Assembly (NCBI GenBank): GCA_000310025.1
Contig: FN648554.1
Location: 62,001-126,000, forward strand
Length of the DNA: 64,000 bases
Direction of reading: 5' to 3'
Origin: Ectocarpus siliculosus
Lineage: Eukaryota; Sar; Phaeophyceae; Ectocarpales; Ectocarpaceae
A program made the translations under genes and the position numbers. Under the pieces are notes generated by a model. It was not told where the DNA came from, ran no database searches, and saw only the letters and a program-made list of their open reading frames with translations. Within the stretch, counting starts at the first letter, position 1; the number at the start of each line of letters is the position of its first letter. Shown piece after piece: positions 11,100 to 21,980 of the stretch.

Positions 11100-12002
11100 C
11101 GGAGATACAGACGGGGGGGGGATTTAGACACTAATCCCCCCCCCGGGGGACAGGTTGGGACAACATATATGTTTTGCCCATCAGCCATGGCTGCACCAAA
11201 CCTGCACCGTTCCGCTGTGCGAGGTATCTCGCGATAGCCCTACATCACAGCAACACAGCCGTGCGTAACCTGGCTCGATTGGTGCGCTCGTGGGCGGAGA
11301 TACAGACGGGGGGGGATTTTAGACACTAATCCCCCNNNNNNNNNNNNNNNNNNNNNNNNNNNNNNNNNNNNNNNNNNNNNNNNNNNNNNNNNNNNNNNNN
11401 NNNNNNNNNNNNNNNNNNNNNNNNNNNNNNNNNNNAGATATATTCTGCCCATCAGCCATGGCTGCACCGAACCTGCACCGTTTCCGCTGTACGAGGTATC
11501 TCGTGATAGCCCTACATCACAGCAACACAGCCGTGCGTGACCTGGCTCGATTGGTGCCTCGTGGGCGGAGATACAGACGGGGGGGGATGTACACACTAAT
11601 CCCCCCCCGGGGGGCACGTTGGGACAACGGATATGTTCTGCCCATCAGCCATGGCTGCGCCGAACCTGCACCGGTTCCACTGTGCAACGTATCGCTCGCT
11701 ACCCCGACTTCTTGCCATTATCGCCATGCGTGACCTGGATCGATTGGTGCCTCGTGGGCGGAGATCCAGACGGGGGGGGATTTAGACACTAATCCCCCCC
11801 CCGGGGGACAGGTTGGGACAACATATATGATTTGCCCATCAGCCATGGCTGCACCAAACGTGCACCGTTTCCGCTGTGCGAGGTATCTCGCGATAGCCCT
11901 ACATCACAGCAACACAGCCGTGCGTAACCTGGCTCGATTGGTGCCTCGTGGGCGGAGATACAGACGGGGGGGATTTAGACACTAATCCCCCCCCGGGGGA
12001 CA
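11100..12002 (+). repeat. Right end array of the MULE, about 194-bp units
   Basis: TTTAGACACTAATCCCCC followed by a C/G palindrome recurs with its CACTAAT at 11,129, 11,324, 11,594, 11,787 and 11,980; spacing is 193-195 bp except across the N run. Units carry CCATCAGCCATGGCTGCACC, CGAGGTATCTCGCGATAGCC and CTCGATTGGTGCCTCGTGGG. It is the inverted counterpart of 8,996-9,450. True copy number is unknown because of the gap. Confidence 0.9.
11336..11435. other. Assembly gap of 100 N
   Basis: Exactly 100 N, a scaffold placeholder. It falls inside the repeat array, where short-read assembly would be expected to fail, so the real length may differ. Confidence 0.99.
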
Positions 12003-14480
12003 GGACAAAGCTATGATCGCATCGTTCGAGAACGGCCTCCACCCACATATCCGCACCGAAATTAATCGGGAAGATGCCAACGAAACATTCATGGAATCCA
12101 AAGGACGAGCTCGAAACCACGAAGCTAATCGGCTGCAAGAATCACCGATTCCGTCCAACGATACCTGCCTTGCCGTATCTTCCATGTATGCACCGACCGG
12201 AAACCAGCTGAGCAACCGGAACGAATTGCTGACAGCGCGGGTCGATGCCCTAGAGGAAGCCGTAGAACAAGGCAGCCACGTCTTGAGCATCATCAAAAAC
12301 ACGAAGAACCGGTCCAGCGACAAGAAAGCCAAGGAAAGCCCGGCTAATCGTGACGATAGCTTCAAAATGGTGGCCAGTCGGGCAGGTAAAGATGGGAAAT
12401 CGACCAGCAAGAAACAACGCACCCAACAACGAGAGTGCGATTTCCCACTGCTTAAGCACACAAACGGGAGATTCACCCACAGCCGTGCGGAATGCCACCA
12501 TGCGGCTACCCTAAAAGCGCACAAGCTGAAGATACTGCAGGAACCGTAGGGTTGCCCACGGAAGCTAGATCGCTCGGCTAATGGGAGAAAAGAGTCGCTT
12601 GGGAAAATACCAGTACACGGAACGGGGGGGGGCGAACACCAACCCACGTGGAAACATACCAAGTTGGACAAGAGTGACAATAAGCACCGGAAAAAGCGTG
12701 TTCGCCCTCTGGTGGGAAGTAATCAGGAAGAAGATAAGGTGCACCGGAAAAAAGCAGCCGTAGTACTACGTGGTAGGCAGCCGCGCGTGATAGGTCAACA
12801 GTCGCGTAGGGTATGTCTAGACAGGAGTGCTCCAGTAGCTGCGCAGGTAGACACCGTTGCCCCAGTCAACAGTAGCGGTAAAGCCGCAACAGGAGCGGGT
12901 AGAGGAAGACTAGCGGTCGAACGAGCACCGTAGGCTCTACACGTAGCTACAGTAGCTGTAGGTCTCAAGTCGAAGCATAGGTCGAGAACATTGACTGCCG
13001 ACAAAAATAATGAGGAATTTTCTGCATTCCACATTCCAGCGCTAGCTGAATACCTTGAAAATCCATCTGCGTTAAATGCTACGTGAAAACGGGTACGCAT
13101 TCCAGCCAGAAAGAACAATCAATCGGTTGCTGAAATTACAATCGAGACAGCGTGTGAGGTACCAAGCATACCTGCACAATTTATGCGTCGTCACCAAACG
13201 CTGAAAAACACGGAAATATTTCCCGTGCCTCCCGGAGCGATAAATCTGCGAATCGCAGATGGCTCACCTTTTAAAATTTGAGGGTGTGTCGTTTTGAACT
13301 AGGGTTAGGAGAAAAAACGATTCCTGTCGAAGCACTACTGTTGCCGTCGTTGGGACCGGATAACATGTTGCTAGACAATAGTGCTGTGTTAGATTGGCAT
13401 GCAGAACAGCTGTCATTCAAGAATGCAGAGGTAAAAATACCCGCGACACGCCGCAAAACAAAACAGCCCGCGATCGCATCGACAGATAAAATTAATTGCT
13501 TAACAGACGCTTTAGACGGTGATACAGAACCAGTGCGTGTCCATCTCAGGAAGAAATGCTGCGTCCCTGCCCAACATGAAATAGCAGTGGAAGTACAACT
13601 AGCGTACAACACATCGTTTAGTACAACCATGCATGAGACACCGTTTTTCTTCATGTTCGGTCGCCAACCACGCCTGTAGATGTAATTCTTGGGATACCAC
13701 ACGTCGGGAAAACCGCCGATACCGAGAGATTTTCTCAACAAACACGAAACAATCTGCACATCGCGTTCGAAATCGCGCGTCGAAACCTGACGGAACGTGC
13801 TGAAAAACACGCTGGGAAAAACAAAAGTTGCCGCAGTATCCAGAGTTCAAACCTGGTCAACAAGTGCTAGAATTTATAAGCCATACCAGGAAACTGCTTT
13901 GGCCATCGAGAGGACCATTTATCGTTTGCTCTCGACTGTCACCGGTTGTTCATCGCGTAAGACAAAGGAACGATGCGCGGGAAACATCCGTACACCTCGC
14001 CCATTTGAAGCAGTATCATGGGCGGAACCTCCAGCACCGCAGTTTGAAGAACTGGCTGATTTTTCTTGGGGAAACTAATTCCTTTGCCGTCACTGAAACA
14101 GACCGACGTGAATCAACCGAAAATTGACCGATACGTCGTTGACAAAGTGGTAGGCCATAAAACAGCCCCAGGCCCAAAGGGTCAACCCAACTGCAAATAT
14201 CGGCTGCGTTTACGAGGGTACGGCCCACAGTCGGACCTAGTGTATCGAGCAGACGATTTACCACAATGTCATGGAAATGATTTCCGCATACAGATCAAAA
14301 CACGGTCTGAGCATCGCGCTAGCTGGAAAACAGTCACCAGAAAAGCAGATCCACAAACGGAAACGCGATAGTGACGAAAGCAAGAAACCGAGTACGAACA
14401 AACGCGCCAAGCAACAAAAGTCGAAAACGGACTCAGCGGAAAAGAAAAAGAGGACGAAAGGCGAATCAACATCATGTATC
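12003..14480 (+). mobile_element. Ty3 retrotransposon fossil with chromodomain (chromovirus), broken
   Basis: Parts in order on the plus strand: a gag-like segment (12,013-12,549) with FENGLHPHIRTEI; a protease-like segment ending LGPDNMLLDNSAVLDWHAEQL (about 13.3-13.45 kb); an integrase part with LAYNTSFSTTMHETPFFFMFGRQPRL (about 13.6-13.68 kb); the integrase C-terminal domain FKPGQQVLEF...VHLAHLKQY (13.84-14.02 kb); and a chromodomain-like stretch RYVVDKVVGHK...KYRLRLRGYGPQSDLVYRADDLPQC (14.13-14.28 kb). A C-terminal chromodomain after the integrase marks chromoviruses. Reverse transcriptase was not seen. Several breaks; age moderate to old. The left side is cut by the MULE array. Confidence 0.8.
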
Positions 14481-14825
14481 TGAAATGCGTAACACACGGC
14501 GACAGAAATAGCAACCATCAAATTGGAATCAATACCAGCGGTTGTTCTGGGTCAACGGCTGGAAAGGAAAGTCAAGTAACACGATTCTAGATGCTGTTAG
14601 GGTGTTGGATGTACTCACAGCATCAACAGATTATTGCGAGCAAGAATGTTCCGAGCAGATGGAGCGGGGAGTTTGGGGGTTCAATAGTTGCTATGGATTA
14701 GATTTGGTGGTACCAACTTCATCACATATTGCAGGTTTGAGGGTATGGGTGCCTACAACGGAATTTGTGTGCGTGGCTTGTGGTTCCTCACTTCCTTTTC
14801 CTGTGTCCAATCAAGTCCGTTTTCC
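14481..14825. other. No gene seen
   Basis: Sequence after the chromodomain element with no recognisable 3' LTR and no supportable gene. Confidence 0.4.
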
Positions 14826-15022
14826 CGGCTCTCACGCCAACCCCGGCTTCCACGCCCATACTCCGGCTATCACGCCAACCCGGCTTCCACGCCCTTCAGG
14901 ACTCCCACGTCCCCACATATACCTTTACATCAGGGCTTCCACGCCACCCGGCTTCCACGCCACAACTACGTTATACACGAGCTTCCACGCTCCATCACGT
15001 AGGAGGGCTTTCACGCCCGCGG
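14826..15022. repeat. Short degenerate repeat around GGCTTCCACGCC
   Basis: The phrase CCGGCTTCCACGCC and variants (GGCTATCACGCC, GAGCTTCCACGC, GGCTTTCACGCC) occurs about ten times, often at 18-19 bp spacing. The frames across it give Pro/His/Thr-rich repeats without a start signal; most likely a microsatellite-like tract. Confidence 0.7.
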
Positions 15023-15885
15023 ATAGTTTCTACATTTTAACCGTTGGCAGTAACCAGCTGCTGGCACCTTTTGTTTCCCGTCACGGGACCCCGCGCCGAG
15101 GCACCCACGCACAAACCTACTCAACATAGGGGTCACAACCAAAGGGTATTGTTGATGCGTCGTGAAAACACTCAAGACTGTTAACGCGCCGTGCGTCAAT
15201 TAAATTCGTCCAACAATAAAAAATTGCAACGTCCAAGCGGGACGGTCAACGCGAGCCAACACCGCAGCAAATCTAAACCTTGAAAACAAGGGACTTGCAA
15301 ATTGTCTCATAAGACAACCATCTGCTCGTGAATGATAGGAGACACGAGGACAATCACCGATCAATGAGGTGTCGTCGAGTTACTTTACAACATCCCCTCG
15401 TTGTAACGTAACGCGTGTTTTCTCAACACGGCAGCGATGAGAAGGGGAAAACAATTATATTCACGAGCTGTATCATACAACCAGGAGAACCTACATCCAA
15501 TTCCACTTGCATTCCCTCATTCACTCGAGGATGAGCGCCACAAAACGTTTTTTTCATAATGATGGATATTCGGCGAACAAGAAGGGGGGAAATGTGGAAA
15601 CCAGGATATAGGTATCTTCCTAGTGGTAGGGACGCACATACAACCGTAAAGATCTGTCACCCTAGGAAGTCTGAAGATCTTTACAACGAAAAGACCCTTC
15701 TTCTGCTGTGTCCAGCCGGAGGGTGGAAGCGACCCCCTGAAGCTCACTCTCACCTTTCACCCTAGCAAGGCCGATTAACGTCAGCCACGCTTGGCCATTC
15801 CTTGCCACATTGCAATAAGAGCGAAATTACCTCCGTTGGTGAACGGTTATTCACCACTTCAGGGACCTTTACTTATAGCGGAGTA
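15023..15885. other. No gene seen
   Basis: About 860 bp without a supportable gene or repeat beyond short A-rich stretches. Confidence 0.4.
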
Positions 15886-16548
15886 AGGCCACTTGTTAAG
15901 CTGTAAATTCTGAGCTGTCTCCAAGCATATTTTTTGTTAGTTTTCCCGTGTTGCAACTTTGGTTCATCGATGCTCCCTCGTCACACACCGAGGCAACAGC
16001 GATGACAAAGGTATCCGCCATGAGCTGTGCGTCTGATTCGTCTTGTGTGGTGATTGTTACAGACCAGGACGCTATAGGTCGCCCAGAAGTTGGGTTCGCA
16101 AAAGTTGACTGTGCACCAAAAAGACCCACCGCTGCTGCGTCCAGGCTCTTTCGGCTCGTTTGCCGCTTGTTTGCCGCACACATCGGGTTGTCCACCTGGT
16201 CAGCCGAATGACAACATTACGTCTATCGCCGAGGCTACTGACTCCGTACCAGTCACATGACACGACTCGTGCGAATACCGTTAGAGTTTGCGGGCATCAT
16301 CCGTCGAGATATTCAAGTTTGTGGGCAAGTGTCATGTGTTGTGACAGAAAAAGGACAACAAAAAAGGACCGTCCCATCCTGTCACAAAGTTGCCCAAAAA
16401 GGGACAGGATGGGGCGATCTTTTTTCGCTGTCCCTTTTCGGGAGGTTCAAAAATGCAAAAAAAAGACCACGTAACAAGTGGTTCTTGGTCAGTTGTCCCT
16501 TTTTGACAAAAGGGACAATCCTAAAAAGGACAGCTTAACAAGTGGCCT
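15886..16548. mobile_element. Small inverted-repeat element (MITE-like), 663 bp
   Basis: Perfect 19-bp terminal inverted repeats: AGGCCACTTGTTAAGCTGT at 15,886-15,904 and its reverse complement at 16,530-16,548. The right third holds inner inverted repeats around GTCCCATCCTGTC/GACAGGATGGGG and AAAAGGGACA motifs. A minus-strand open frame (15,896-16,195) starts inside but matches nothing I know. No target duplication is obvious. A non-autonomous DNA transposon is the best reading. Confidence 0.7.
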
Positions 16549-16594
16549 CAGGGTATTCTCGAATACACCCATCAATTTCCTCCAAAACGCACAT

Positions 16595-16745
16595 TACACG
16601 TTCAGTCACGCGCAACATTTCATTGTGAAAGCCGACACACGTCGAAACTGATTGACAGCACCGAGCATTGACGCACCGTACACGTCGACCATACTTGTAG
16701 ACCTACTGTACCGCAAGCCAATTAGGGGTAGCACGCACGTCAGTA
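16595..16745 (+). repeat. Dispersed repeat family D, partial copy 3
   Basis: GTTCAGTCACGCGCAAC, CGACACACGTCG, CTGATTGACAGCA, TTGTAGACCTACTG and GCAAGCCAATTAGGGG align with 38,195-38,330 in the same orientation. Confidence 0.65.
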
Positions 16746-16839
16746 GTAGTTGGTGCAACCATGGCTGGTGGGGGAATTTTATCAGCTGCCCCAACCTGCC
16801 CAATCTCAAACACTACTGGCAGTTTTGCTAAACCGCCCG

Positions 16840-17235
16840 CAGGACACCCATGAGCTGCCCATGGGTGACAGATGGGCATGCTCATGGACGGCCCACGAAG
16901 TGCCCACCGTGGGCGTATCAACCTAGACCTTAACCACCGGCATATCAACATAGACCTTAGCCACCGGCCCTTCAACCAGAACTTAGCAACCAGCGCCAAC
17001 CTTAGGACGTATCGTGTGGGTGAGGGTTATTAGCCGCTACATGCCCGTTACAAATCAGATAACTTTTAGGAGTACACCGGTTGAAGGGTTAGGATTGGCC
17101 TCCCGTGGGCTTTCCATGGGTTGCCAGATTGGCCGCCCATGGGCTTTCCGTGGGTTGCCAATGGGCCGCTTATGGGCTGCCCACAGGCTACCCATGGGCA
17201 TGCCCATGGGTCGCCGATGGTCTGCCCATGGGCAC
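16840..17235. repeat. 11-bp CATGG-type repeat array 1
   Basis: Clusters of CCCATGGG and ATGGGCTGCCC variants, best at 17,100-17,232, where ATGGGCTGCCC-like units follow one another at 11-12 bp. An outlying cluster lies at 16,850-16,905. The unit core is self-complementary (GCCCATGGGC). The same type of array is found at 38,975-39,140 and, as CCCGGTCATGG, at 55,140-55,350. Confidence 0.75.
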
Positions 17236-17269
17236 GACGTAGTGCTGCATGTCGCCCTAGAATGCGACA

Positions 17270-17820
17270 ATCGGACAGTGCACATCAGCGGACAGCAAGT
17301 CGGGTGGCGAGAACGTCAAGTATTTCCGCCACACAGCTCCGAACACATCAGGTGACAATCGAACACTGCCTCGTCTTTTCTTCAGGAACACGACAATCCC
17401 ACCGCTGTATCGCCCCAGAAGACCCCAATCACCACACAAGCACCGGTAAGAGTGTGTGGAACATGTAAACACAGCACACAGCAGCGGACATCAGGTCGGG
17501 CGGCGAGCAACTAGTTGTCCCACCACACAGCTCCAAACACGTCAAGTGGGAATCGAACACTGCCTTCTCTCTTGTTCCAGACAGACCTCCTTCTACGACA
17601 CGAATACACACAAGCACCGTGATAGGAGTGTGAAGCTGTGCTGTGTGTGCATGTTCCGCATACTCCTAGCGGTGCTTGTGTGTCGATTGGGGTCTCGTTT
17701 GGCGAGTTACAGGAGTGGGATTCTCGTGTTGTTGAAGAAAACAATTCCCCACCAGCAGCCGTGGCGGCACCAAACCCGAACCGTTTCGGCTGCACGATGG
17801 GTCCCACAACACAGATTACT
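17270..17820. repeat. Cluster of subterminal repeat units in both orientations
   Basis: Two minus-oriented units (17,270-17,440 and 17,455-17,600) carry CAGCGGACA(G/T)CA(A/G)GTCGGG and ACACAGCTCC; a plus-oriented unit (about 17,630-17,820) carries GGTGCTTGTGTGTCGATTGG and ends in GGCGGCACCAAACCCGAACC, like 1,040-1,310. The head-to-head order is what a foldback element would leave. It abuts the left repeat of copia fossil 2. Confidence 0.6.
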
Positions 17821-17904
17821 GACTCTTTTTTCCGCTACGCCCATCCCCACGGGGGTCACGTCGTTCCTGTTGGAGTATTTATTATTCCTTCATTAAGTAT
17901 TTAC

Positions 17905-20900
17905 AGTACAAGAATTCTATTGTTCTGCATGTGTTAATGCGGTATTGTGAAGGCGTTGCCAAGTGTACAACCGTCAGATGAAGACAGTTTGGGCGTCTGT
18001 GTGGATAAGAGTATCACTTGTGCGTTTACCTACCTGACCTCGAATCACATGCCAGCTCCTTTGTAGTGAGATTGCCTCAACAGGTTTTGAGCCTCGAGTT
18101 TCTCGAGACTGTGCACCAGAGTCTCAAGAGTCGGCAAGCATGGCTACCGGCTCGACAGGCGAGATCCTTAGAGGATTCGTCAAGTTCAATGGCGACCCAG
18201 GCGACTACATCGACTGGTGACCCCGGCAGACCTCCATGTTTATGGAGGACAAGCTACACAAGGTTCTGTTGGGAGTGGAGAGAGCCCCTACGGATCTCGG
18301 ACATAGCGCTAGGCCGGACCAGACTTCCGCATACAAATCTTGCCCTTGAGGCATATCAGGACACGAACGGACGGATCTATACCCTGCTGATGCTCGCGAC
18401 GGATCTAGACCGAGCAGGCACACGCACCGATCGGAGCTTCTTATAACGGAGACGGTCGTGGAACCTTTCACGCCGTCGAACGGAAGTACCACACCGCGGG
18501 GGTATACCGCACACAGGAACTGTAGCACAAGCCGTTCATATTGATGGCAGTTACTGCGGACAACGACGTTGATAAGGCCAACGTCATTCAGGGCATGCGC
18601 CGGATCAACACGAAGGTTCCCGTGGATTACTACACCATGGCAGACCACAGAAAGATGGTCGCCTTCTTCAAGGCCTTGCCTGACGTTGACCACAAGGGGT
18701 TCAACACCGGACTGCTGTGCGGCCCAGCTGCTGGGAGCGTCTTGACATTCGGTGAGGTCGCCGACCGAGCCACTTTCGTTTCACGCCATGCGCATTCGTG
18801 GTAAAAATTGCGTTTCACACCGCTACACACGGCGGAGCACGTTCCTTCCGTGAGAGCGATCGTCAGCATGATCGTGGACACACGCAGCGCAGTGGACGAG
18901 GGCGTGGCAGCTGGAAGAAGTCATTGAACCGTAAAAACGGCCTGTCGAGGCAACAACCGCAACGGCCAGAGCCAAGGCGGCCCGATTCCTGGCGACGGAA
19001 CTGGTGCGTCCTCCGAAGACGTAGGTTCGACAGGGACGGCTTATGAAGATATTGCCACAATTCTACGGAACACACCTGGACGAACTGCCCGCTTCGCGCC
19101 TCCAGTGCGACGCGGTTCTCGAACCGCGAACAGCAACACCAAAAGGTCAACACGACCGCGGAAACCACGACACAAGCGTGGCTCACGCACGAGCGCGATG
19201 GTGTAGACCTCGTGCTGCAATCGTTCGAGATCAATCCTGGCGAACCCGAGCAGGCGCCGTTTGCGCCTGCTGCATCGACCCCTGCGGAGGCGTCTTGGTG
19301 CTGGCTCTGCCTGCCACAGCTTCGCTACCGTTATTAGAGCGTGCTGTCGCTATGCAGGTGCCGAGTGCTCCTCCCACAGCAGAGGAAGACGAGGAGCCTG
19401 CTGCTTTCTGCGAGCAGGACAAGGAACCCCATGCCTCCACACAGCACGAGGAGCTGGTCGCGTACACCAACGACTTTTGTGCCGTGGGCAACATTTTGCC
19501 CGCCGAGAACACAACGTTGTACATCGATCCCGCCGATTCCGGGCACAAAATCAACGTCGGTGGAACCTCGAATGGAGAGGGCAGCGCGGAAAATGCGCAA
19601 GGTGGATGCGGGACAAGTCGCGGAAGCCAAGCCTCCGGAGGTCGAGAAATGCGCCAGGATACCGGCCGAAACAACTGTGGCAGATGATGGTACTGCCACA
19701 GCCCCACCGAGAACGGGTGGCACGATTGTCCGCTCCGCATTTCGCATGAGGGGCAACGCAGGCGTCCATCACGCGATCTCAACGAGACAGCCGTGAGCTG
19801 CAGGACTTCAACTTCGTCGTCGGAGATAACGTGCAGGTGCAATAACAGTCTCTTTGTGTGCTGCTCGAGGAGCGCTCTGCTGAAGAAGATCAAGTGCGGG
19901 AGGTTCCTGCTGCGATGAAGCCAACGGAGCGCGTCACCGTTGATAAGCAGGCGCTGACGGCCTCTCTAGCAGAGAAGAGCGACGGACAGGAGGAAGAACC
20001 TTCCGCGGTGCCAAAATTCTCTATCCTGTTGACGACGGAGCAGGTGTTTGACACAAAATACGCGCTTGTGATCGGAGGTGAGATCGGGAACCTTGCTAAA
20101 GGGGTACCTGGTCAATTAGGACACACGACCGCCGATCCACCAAACTACCGCGCATCAGTCGACGGACCAGACGCCGTCGGATGCATTGAAACCATGGAAG
20201 AAGACAATCGCTCGTTGTTACTGTAGACCACGTTTTTGAGTGGATCGAACCCCCGGCCGACGCTCAGATCATTCCGTCCAAGAAAAATTTCAAATGGAAG
20301 TACAACGAGGCCGGCATCGCTGCGCGGCAGAAATCGAGAATCGCAGTGCAAGGGTTCCACGAAGCTGAGACCGGAACCGACAATGCAGCACCGGTAGCGT
20401 CTCTCCAAGCCGTCGACCTAATAGTTGAGTTGCGCATGCTCGGACTTGTTCTTGGCCGAACCGATATCACGACGGCGTTCCTCCACGCGAAGATGGAACC
20501 GGGATCTAAAGAAGTGTACGTTATTCCCCCGGAACGATTCTCGTGCGACAGCGAGCAAGCCAGGCAAGTCTGGAAGCTAAGAGCGTGCCTTTCGGGTTAA
20601 GTTTTTCCCCGAAGGGCTCGTGGTGCACTCTGCACGATCTCCTCCTAGAGATCGGACTTATTGAGAGCATCACTGAACCGTGCTTGTACGTACATCCTGG
20701 ACGACGGAGATGTGCCCCTTCTCGTTCATGTGAATGACATTCTGCTGACCCGGGAGGGTGAGAACAAAATGCTAACCATCGTCATCAGCTGAATGAGCGT
20801 TTCGTAACGGTGGGCCTGGGAGGAGCCAGATTCCTGCTCGGTATGGGAATCAACCGAGACAGGGCCACAAGGACAGTTCTCTTAGAACAGTAAGCGTTTT

Positions 20901-21980
20901 CCACCGCAGTGTTGGACAAGTTTGGCATGGCCGACGCGCGTCCGACGACAATTCTGTCTGAGGCTGGACCGGTGTCCACGAGGTGTTGTCATCGGAGGAT
21001 ACCACATATATCCGCTCTGCCTCACGCTCGCCTGTCCATCTCAGCAGGTGCACAAGGCCCGACATTGCTAACTCCGTGATGGTTCTGACGTGGGGTATGG
21101 TGAAACCAGGTCCGAGAGCGATGCGCAAACTCACCCTCATCCTCAGGCACCCGTGTACGTGAAAGGGACGATCTCAATCAGTGTACGCTACTGAGGAGGA
21201 AGCGTTTTGAAAGCGTTTGTCGACTCAGTTTTCGCAGGGAACATAGACAAGGGCTACTCCACCACGGGCGGAATGGACGTCATCCAAGCAGACGGTGGTG
21301 GCGACCTCTTCAGTTGAAGCATAGTTCGTGACATTGTCAAAGGGGTGCAACATCATCAAGTACTTCCGCCACCTGCTGGACACCATATATGAGACGCAGG
21401 CAGAAGCTACCGTGGTGTGGACTCGGGTGCTCTGAAATTAACTCGCAGCTTCCGTATCACCCCGAGGACTACGCACATTGACATGAAGTTTCACCACGTA
21501 CGGTCGCTAGCGCCTGACAGAGTCGTAGACGCACAGCAGACATACACGTCGCTCCAGGAAGCGGATATTTTTCGGAAAGGGCGAAAGCCGTCGGAGTTTA
21601 TTCGCGTCCGTGGCATGCTGTTGGGAGTTTAATCTCCTCCCCTCTTCATAATCAGGCTTGCCGTCTTGAGTGTTGGATAGTGTATTTGTGTGTATATGTT
21701 GGATGGTGTATTCGTGTGTATATGTTGAAAGAAAATTCGGGAGGTTTGTAGCGGAGGGAAACATTCGCTGCTGTTGCGACGCAACTGAGAAAGGCGAAAC
21801 ATTTGATATTGAGTCAGAAGTTTCTTATATAGCTTTGTCTCGAGAGGACATGTCTTACGTATCGGAACTGGAATGACGTACTTCTTTAGAGGACATGTAG
21901 GACTATTTGCAGTACAAGAGCGACTCTATTTTACTGCATGGGTTTTTCCGGTATTGTATAGGCGTTGCCAAGTCTGTAAT
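17905..21980 (+). mobile_element. Ty1/copia retrotransposon fossil 2, broken, with short terminal direct repeats
   Basis: Flanked by related stretches at 17,905-17,975 and 21,908-21,978 (both with CAGTACAAGA, ACTGCATG or TCTGCATG, CGGTATTGT and GGCGTTGCCAAGT), likely LTR remnants. Inside on the plus strand: a gag-like start MATGSTGEILRGFVKFNGDPG (from 18,139), further gag (18.54-18.8 kb), an acidic linker, a reverse transcriptase segment with TDITTAFLHAKMEPGSKEVYVIPPE (20.45-20.54 kb), a VNDILL-type active-site region (about 20.73 kb), and a copia-type C-terminal end with HIDMKFHHVR...ADIFRKGRKPS (21.48-21.6 kb). Many breaks; old. Integrase is at best faint. Confidence 0.8.
21671..21728. repeat. 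28-bp tandem duplication
   Basis: GTTGGATAGTGTATTTGTGT followed by GTATAT is repeated once with two changes, just after the end of the copia C-terminal region and before its right terminal repeat. Confidence 0.8.

Larger units (their letters stand above)
8996..12002 (-). mobile_element. MULE remnant with tandem inverted end arrays
   Basis: Two arrays of about 194-bp units in opposite orientation (8,996-9,450 and 11,100-12,002) enclose a minus-strand open frame coding for a SWIM-finger, AT-hook protein, the C-terminal part of a Mutator-like transposase. Long, composite inverted ends are known in MULEs; tandem copies parted by C/G palindromes are less usual. The catalytic N-terminal part of the transposase is not present between the arrays, and 9,456-10,119 holds other repeats, so the element is a deletion derivative. 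A 9-bp target duplication could not be recognised. The right array ends exactly where a gag-like frame resumes, suggesting insertion into the Ty3 fossil. Confidence 0.7.

Noticed and set aside
19231-19893. 220-codon minus-strand frame
   Set aside because: Opposite the acidic linker region of copia fossil 2; Ser/Ala/Val-rich shadow without motifs.
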